A stretch of 64,000 bases of DNA from Bryum argenteum (Eukaryota > Streptophyta > Bryopsida > Bryales > Bryaceae). The notes under the pieces are model-generated. The model saw only the letters and a list, made by a program, of their open reading frames with translations. It ran no database searches and was not told the DNA's origin. Shown one piece after another: positions 58,343-64,000 of this stretch (its first letter is position 1; each line of letters opens with the position of its first letter). Location of the stretch: NCBI GenBank assembly GCA_037043015.1, contig CM073322.1, positions 817,601 to 881,600 of the forward strand. The letters run 5' to 3'. Made by a program: the position numbers and the translations under genes.

Positions 58343-59797
58343 GCATCCAAGTGGGTTAAGATTAGAGTGATTGATTCTTGACTCTTGAAGCACACATGCT
58401 TTTAACCTTAGATACTCTTCCAAGCATAATTTGTATTACCTATGAATTTACAATCTTGGAAATCGAATTACATTTACAAAAATTATATTAAAGAATAGCA
58501 ATCCAATTACAAGAAACTCAATTTGATACCTACTCACGTGTATTACACGCGATTTACACACGATGTGAATTATAACATTTACACAGTTCATAATTGAGAA
58601 CTTAACACCTAGTGAACATCATTGAGTCAAAATAAACTAGACTACCTCCATATTATACAAGGTAATTGATACATACAATGCATGTCAATAAAAATTAATA
58701 CCACAAAGTGTGATACAATCCATGTAGCTTAAGTTTCTTTCAATTATTATAGCCACTCAAAAGAAAGGCTAGGATTAGTTGAAGCTACTTATACTCCGGG
58801 AGCTACTCATGTACTTTTCATATACAAACACTCAAAGAAAAGCTAGGGTTAGCTCATATTGACTCCCAAGGCAGGTTCTTCAACACCAAGAGCTAGCTTT
58901 TCACACCATCAAAAGAAGAGTTAGCTCATCATGACACCAAGAATGACATCACATTAGAGACAAAGTTAGATACTTACAGATTGGCGAAATCTCTCTAATC
59001 CTAATCGCAAAAAATCCATGACTTCTACTTTCACAAGGTTGCATAACCTAAGTAGCAAGGTCAAATAAGAAACACAATTCCTCTAACCTTATATAACCTA
59101 ACTATACCGACTTCCAAGGAAAGTGCCCCGCGTTGAGTACTTGATATGTAGTAGTCCATCTGCAACTTTACTGACTTTCGAGGAAAGTTCTCCCCGTTGA
59201 GTATTTGGTATGTAGTGGTACATCTGCAACTTAACAGCAGACATATCCTAAAGCTCTATTTATAACCCAAAAGCCTCTGTTAACTCCAACTATATGATCG
59301 ATAAGAACATCTTTACTTTCACACCAACCTCATCTCGAATTTGCAAACAATCAAACCCCTAAAAGTAAATAATGCTTCAAATTAGTTAGTGACAATCTGT
59401 GCGTCATCAAACTGATGAGAAATGCTACAAGCACCTTCTCAAGCCTGTGATATAATGTGAAAAACCCAGACTGGTCTCAGTCCTAGGTCAAGAATAAATG
59501 TTCTGTTCAATCTATCTATACTAAAGAATGCTATGCTCAATCTTCACTTATAACTTCTATACTCACTAAGTAAGCTATGCTTTATCTGTGCTCAAATACA
59601 CAGAGCTCAATCTGTGCAAAGAGCAGATTTTTAGTTTTGCTCGAGAATCCTTCAACTTCTACATAGCGAAGAGAAATGAATGTGATACTCTCGAATCTGC
59701 TCTAGAGATAATGAATAGCTTGAGCCTGTGCTAGAATTTGTGGAGATGGAGAAAATTTCCACAATCCAAAGAATGAGAGGGATTGGAGGTGGCCACC
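58343..59797. other. intergenic DNA, no gene recognised
   Basis: AT-rich. An imperfect tandem duplication of about 80 bp lies at about 59105-59235 (ccaaggaaagtgccccgcgt and cgaggaaagttctccccgtt, each followed by tgagtatttg-type sequence and a gtagt-catctgcaac phrase). Confidence 0.5.
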
Positions 59798-60682
59798 TTA
59801 GAAGTCATCCATGTGACGCTCATAGTAGTTCATGTTCTGTCGTCGCCTCTGCTTCCCACAACAAGTGAGCCACTCGGGCTTGAAGAACATCACGAGGCCT
59901 AGGGACACAAGAAAGGCCACCACCACTGCCAGTGTGGCTCCAATTACAGTTCCAGTGCTACTTTTCGAGCCTTTTGAACTGGCCAAATCAGCCGGTGGTG
60001 GTGGAGCGGGTGGCGACCACGGGAATGCAGGAGGTGACTCCTCGAAGTACCCGGGCGGCGACGTTACTGGCGAGGTAGCACCGAATGCACCAGGCGCAGG
60101 AGCAGGCGGGCCAGGCGGCGGCGCTAGCAGCGATCCCGGCGATGGTGCTAGTACTGGACCAGGCGGTGATGCTGGCGATGGTGCCGGAACTGGACCAGCA
60201 GGAGACTCTATTGCTGGTGCTGGAACTGGGCCAGGGGGTGCCGCCGGCGATGGAGCTGGAACTGGACCAGCCGGCGACGGCGGTAAAACTGGACCAGCAG
60301 GAGCCGGGGGTGATGCCGGAGATGGAGCTGGAACTGGACCAGCAGGAGCCAGAACTGGACCAGCGGGAGCCAGCGATGGTGCTAGAACTGGACCAGCAGG
60401 AGCCAGCGATGGTGCTAGAACGGGACCAGCAGGCGCCAGCGATGGTGCTAGAACTGGGCCAGCGGGAGGAGCCGGAGGTGATGTCGCTGGTGCAAGAACT
60501 GGACCAGGGAATGCTGGCGATGGCGCTAGAAGAGGACCAGGGGGAGCAGGAGGTGAATCTCTTCCCGGTGCGGCGGCTGGAACGAGTTGGAGGAGGAAGC
60601 GGCGAGATCCGTGACATGGGCTGATCTCTACTGCAAAAAGGGCAACAAGGAATACCAGACACAACTTCGTCGTCGTCGCCAT
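59798..60682 (-). CDS. proline-rich, membrane-anchored cell-wall protein (AGP/extensin-like), 294 aa
   Basis: Single exon. I chose the ATG at 60682 because it directly precedes a good signal peptide (KLCLVFLVALFAVEI, ending near CHG, about residue 25); in-frame sequence upstream has no ATG. The mature part to about residue 235 is made of PAGPVLAPSLA, PAGPVPAPSPA and SPPGP-type repeats, a pattern that is normally hydroxylated and O-glycosylated in plants (arabinogalactan/extensin-like). A transmembrane helix (TGTVIGATLAVVVAFLVSLG onward) lies at about 243-267, followed by a short basic tail with a CC pair. So it is probably a type I plasma-membrane protein with its glycan-rich part in the wall. 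Other frames through the repeat are also open but lack a signal peptide. Confidence 0.8.
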   Translation of the reverse strand: MATTTKLCLVFLVALFAVEISPCHGSRRFLLQLVPAAAPGRDSPPAPPGPLLAPSPAFPGPVLAPATSPPAPPAGPVLAPSLAPAGPVLAPSLAPAGPVLAPSLAPAGPVLAPAGPVPAPSPASPPAPAGPVLPPSPAGPVPAPSPAAPPGPVPAPAIESPAGPVPAPSPASPPGPVLAPSPGSLLAPPPGPPAPAPGAFGATSPVTSPPGYFEESPPAFPWSPPAPPPPADLASSKGSKSSTGTVIGATLAVVVAFLVSLGLVMFFKPEWLTCCGKQRRRQNMNYYERHMDDF

Positions 60683-62451
60683 TTCTGCAAGATCGACCGC
60701 ACCTCCAAACTCGTCCTTTTTCAATACGATCCGACCCACATTGCAATTCCTTGCTCACTCACTCTTTCGATGCACCTAGCGAGAACAACAACAGATCGTC
60801 AAAGCTCTACAATCTCAAGCTGCCACCAAAATATAAAACCCTAGATCTCAGATCTGATACCTGCATGCCCTTCAATGACTAGCCACTCACAAACACAACA
60901 ATTCAGAGCTCGGTACCGCTCTAAAACGTAAGCTTCAAGAACAATGTTGGCACTGATCAGCTGCGTCAGTTGAGCGTAAACAGAATTCTAAACAACCCGA
61001 GCTAGCTCATTGTCAGACACGGTCGAGGTAGCTGAAGCATTGGAGTACCTTAATTTGATGCGTGCGCTTGGATGGAGCTAGTGATCGTTTGCTTTTGACA
61101 CGAGAATGCTGCTTTGAAGCGGTCTCGTACTACTCTCGTAGCGGCTTCTCTAATAAACTCGCTAATTGGTAAATGTGGTGCGTGCACGTTTTGGTAGATC
61201 TAAAAATGGATGGACACAGGTCGATCTGCCTGCCTGCGGAGAAGCTCTCGAGGCAGGACTGCCTGAGGAGGGAGAAGCATGATTGATGACAAAGGAGTCC
61301 GCTTCCCAGGAAACGGACCACCGGTACTGTAGTGTCACCGCCTCACCCGGTGCTAGCCCAGTCGCGCCGGTGGTGACATCAACTTACAATTTCGCTACAG
61401 TATCTAGAATTTCCAAAATATGTGGAGTTTTTCTAGCTAAGATCTGATCTGAGAGGTTAGATCTCAACATCATGGAGCTTTAGCTTGACGTGTTGAGGTT
61501 AGATCTCAACAAAAAAATTAGATCTGCACCTTTATCTGAGATTAGTTTTTCTTGGTTCATTGCAATCAAAAATCAACTTCTTGGACCAATCTAGCTTCAA
61601 TGTAGAAACATGGATGATGGATTCATTTAGTTATGTGTCAAGAAGAGGTTTTGGTTAAAATTTTAAAGTAAAGAACAAATCTTAATCTAAGTGAGTGCAA
61701 GAGAAATGTAAGTGTGAATGTGGAAGTCGATAGGTCATCGAAATTTAGTTGATAGGTCATTAGAATTTAGTTGATAAGTCATTGGAATTTAGTTGGTGAG
61801 GGCAAGGCAATCGTTACAAGGACGTTGTTCAGAAACAACAATCCATCAAAGGTAAGCACATGCACATCAACATGTGCATATCAACATCAAGTACATTACT
61901 CATTCAACTATCATTGTTGATGACAATGAATATCCCACCTTTGTGAATTTGGATTTGAACATAGAAGTTTGAGTCCTTAATCAACTTGCTCCATCTTCTC
62001 AAGATTAAAGTTACAAAATTTCATACCCACAACCTTGAAGAGGAAGGTATCATGGTTAGCATACATACAAATTCATCAGTGTACCTACATATGACCAAGT
62101 TCTGGATTCCTCATGATGCAAAACCATCCACGAGCATCACGAGCATAAGAGTAGCAATACAAAATGCGATAGGGACGAGCATAAGAGTAGCAATACAAAA
62201 TGCGATAGGGACAAGTAACATGGAGATTTCATCGTAGGCTTTGTGTGCCCACACAAGCTAACAATAGGATCAAGATTGTGCCCACATCCCTTAAAGTAAC
62301 AATAGGGAGCCTATATTGCAACATTTCATGTGAAACCTGGTCATGAATGCCCGGCATACTCAAAGGCCACCAGCATTAGCTCTATACAGGTCCACCAACT
62401 CATACCCGTGTACGTACAGTAGCCTGCCGCCAGTAATGTACCTCTGCAAAA
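60683..62451. other. promoter side of the proline-rich gene and SPL2 3' flank
   Basis: No gene recognised. A repeat of about 22 bp (agttgataggtcattagaat type, about three copies) lies at 61723-61800. An exact 36-bp tandem duplication (gggacgagcataagagtagc onward) is at about 62138-62210. Confidence 0.5.
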
Positions 62452-63938
62452 TCAGGAGTCGTAGACTCTAACAATGCCAGTGACCGGTTGCCGGCACACT
62501 GGGCAGCGAGGGTTAACTCCATGCTCCACTCTCTGTGCACAACCCACACAACACACGCGGTGCCCGCAGTAGATGAATGCCGCCCGCCGCCTCCGCATCA
62601 AGCACACCACACAAAGCTCGCCATCTGGGACGTCGTCCAGATTCTCAACCTCATCGTCCACGATCGTGTCTTGCCTGCTTGCATGTACCGAACAAAATCA
62701 GCAATCACAATCTGGTACCAAGACTCCTCGTTCCTTGCACAATCCTGAAGGATCCTGACTAATTGGCAAGCTCAACAGTGTAGGACTCTTAGCCATCGAG
62801 CATTTGTATGTGCCTGATTAGGTTGGAGAAACTACTCAGCGTACCTCGTCTCATCAGTCTGACCACGCCTTTGCTGCTGTCTTTGCTTCCACTTCGTCCA
62901 GTTTCTGCAGATAAGGACATATTCGACGTAAATGGGGAGATTCGATTGGTGTAAGCAAGCGAGGATGCAATAATAGCTGACTTCAAGCATTTGGCTAGAA
63001 AGACACCAGATAACCGTAACCAAGTACCATATCCTTGAACGGCATTGGAAGAGTTGGGAAGTCCGACATACTTGACGTTTATGCTACAGAGTGCCAGAAA
63101 TTAAAGGTCAAGTGAAAATAATGATTACATACTTCACAATGGAGTACCCCAAAACGCCAACAGCAACGGTACTGACGGCGAGGCCCGCCCAGAGCAGCAC
63201 TCTAGTACCATTCGCTAATTCCACAAGCAGCTGTTCTCTTGTAAATTCCGTCCTGCATCACCACAATCGGTTGTCCCAAGAATCAAGACCTGACATTAGA
63301 CTGAATAGAAGATTGCTAACCAACAACATCAAGTTCGTAGCCAGATGCTACACAAGACCTTGTGGGAGCATCAAGCACTAGAAAATTGTTCTTAAGTATC
63401 CCGCAAGAAGATATCGTCGGTGTCAAATTTACATACAGAAAAATAGGTAGACGCTTGGAGGACTTGATCACTGGAGTTCCATCTGGAGCACTGTACAATT
63501 CACCAACCGCTGTAATTTCTGCACCAAGAGGTAGGATCTTCTCTTCATCCAAGAGACCAACCTGAAAATAAGCATGTCAAGAAAGAGCCAGTAAGACAAT
63601 GTTGTCTAATAATTGATCGAAGACAAGTTCATTAACTAAAAGAACAGGACACTTGTATCAGACAACCGTACTTGAGGTCAGATTCATTACATCAGTTCAT
63701 TCTAAGTCAGTGTTATAGCAGTCAATATTGGTTAAAGTAAGAAACTGACCGGATAGCGACGCCCAAACATTGCTTGAAAAAGTGTGTAAGACGAAGCTGG
63801 CACTGGATGCAACTGGTGATGTACTGTGACAAGCGGCATAGGATGTTGTGAGTCGTCCAAGTTCACGTGCACATAAACTGCCGATTCGCGAGGTCGGAGA
63901 AACCGGCGGACCTCATTCTCCGCCAAAACAAACGGCAC
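62452..63938 (-). CDS. SPL2-like: SPL2/SP1-like RING E3 ubiquitin ligase of organelle membranes, 3' part
   Basis: Partial: the five 3' exons are visible (63938-63750, 63561-63437, 63252-63133, 62904-62845, 62674-62452, minus); the 5' end lies beyond the window. Relatives (SP1/SPL1/SPL2, animal MULAN) are outer-membrane E3 ligases; SP1 removes plastid import proteins and SPL2 acts at chloroplasts and mitochondria. Visible order: part of the intermembrane GIDE domain (FVLAENEVRRFLRPRESA, ILPLGAEITAVGELYSAPDG, SSKRLPIFLTEFTREQLLVE), a transmembrane helix (VLLWAGLAVSTVAVGVLGYS), a KNWTKWKQRQQQRR linker and a C-terminal C3HC4 RING (CVVCLMRRRRAAFIYCGH, CCVGC, CPVCR) ending VRVYDS. The linker and PDGELCVVCL fit SPL2 better than SP1. 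All visible phases agree. Confidence 0.88.
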
Positions 63939-64000
63939 CTGTCAGAATGTAACCAAATAGGAGTACTGTTCCTTAGTTACAACAACGTCCAGACTGACTA

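Noticed and set aside
59832-60758. Long open frames overlapping the proline-rich gene on both strands
   Set aside because: They are shadows of the GC-rich repeat and lack a signal peptide and membrane helix.

Overview
The window looks like nuclear DNA of a land plant, most likely a bryophyte or other early-diverging lineage (moss-like). Reasons: plant-type split genes with short GT-AG introns (ATG10, TSPO, a BGAL17-type beta-galactosidase, an SPL2-type RING ligase), a plant-like F-box protein and an AGP/extensin-like protein, an AT-rich insert resembling the 3' part of plastid ycf2, and many small TTA-flanked MITEs plus a tRNA-derived SINE family. The species cannot be fixed from the sequence alone.

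Layout. 1-5.2 kb: gene-free, with MITEs, a SINE dimer and a foldback element. 5.5-30 kb: a gene-poor, repeatedly duplicated region built from alternating blocks (called D and E here). It carries a family of very acidic proteins that I do not recognise: an intact copy with nine 30-residue repeats (15712-17037, minus), an intact one-repeat copy (29336-29740, plus), two broken copies (9413-9888 and 24203-24578, minus) and internally deleted remnants (12.3 and 21.35 kb). A 1.34-kb TTA-flanked element at 20-21.3 kb carries the plastid-like insert. 30-34.9 kb: no confident gene; tandem and palindromic repeats.

34.9-36.9 kb: single-exon F-box gene (minus). 37.4-38.6 kb: a likely three-exon gene for a small membrane protein (minus). 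38.6-40.2 kb: tandem repeats. 40.3-45.1 kb: MITEs, a SINE, a decayed copy of the TSPO last exon and half of the foldback element. 45.35-45.8 kb: N-terminal gene fragment cut off by CACTA-type transposon termini.

46.7-57.7 kb is the gene-dense core: TSPO (minus) and ATG10 (plus) start 638 bp apart, head to head, followed by the 18-exon GH35 beta-galactosidase (plus). 57.8-64 kb: an unplaced exon-like frame (minus), a proline-rich membrane-anchored wall protein (minus) and the 3' five exons of an SPL2-like organelle-membrane RING E3 ligase (minus) whose 5' end lies outside the window.

The functional links are limited. TSPO and ATG10 may share a promoter and are connected through autophagy. The galactosidase and the proline-rich protein both point to the cell wall. 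The most unusual parts are the expanding acidic-repeat family, the transposon with a plastid cargo, and CACTA-like termini that enclose the last four TSPO exons. Exon coordinates were worked out by eye from splice sites, reading phase and family motifs.
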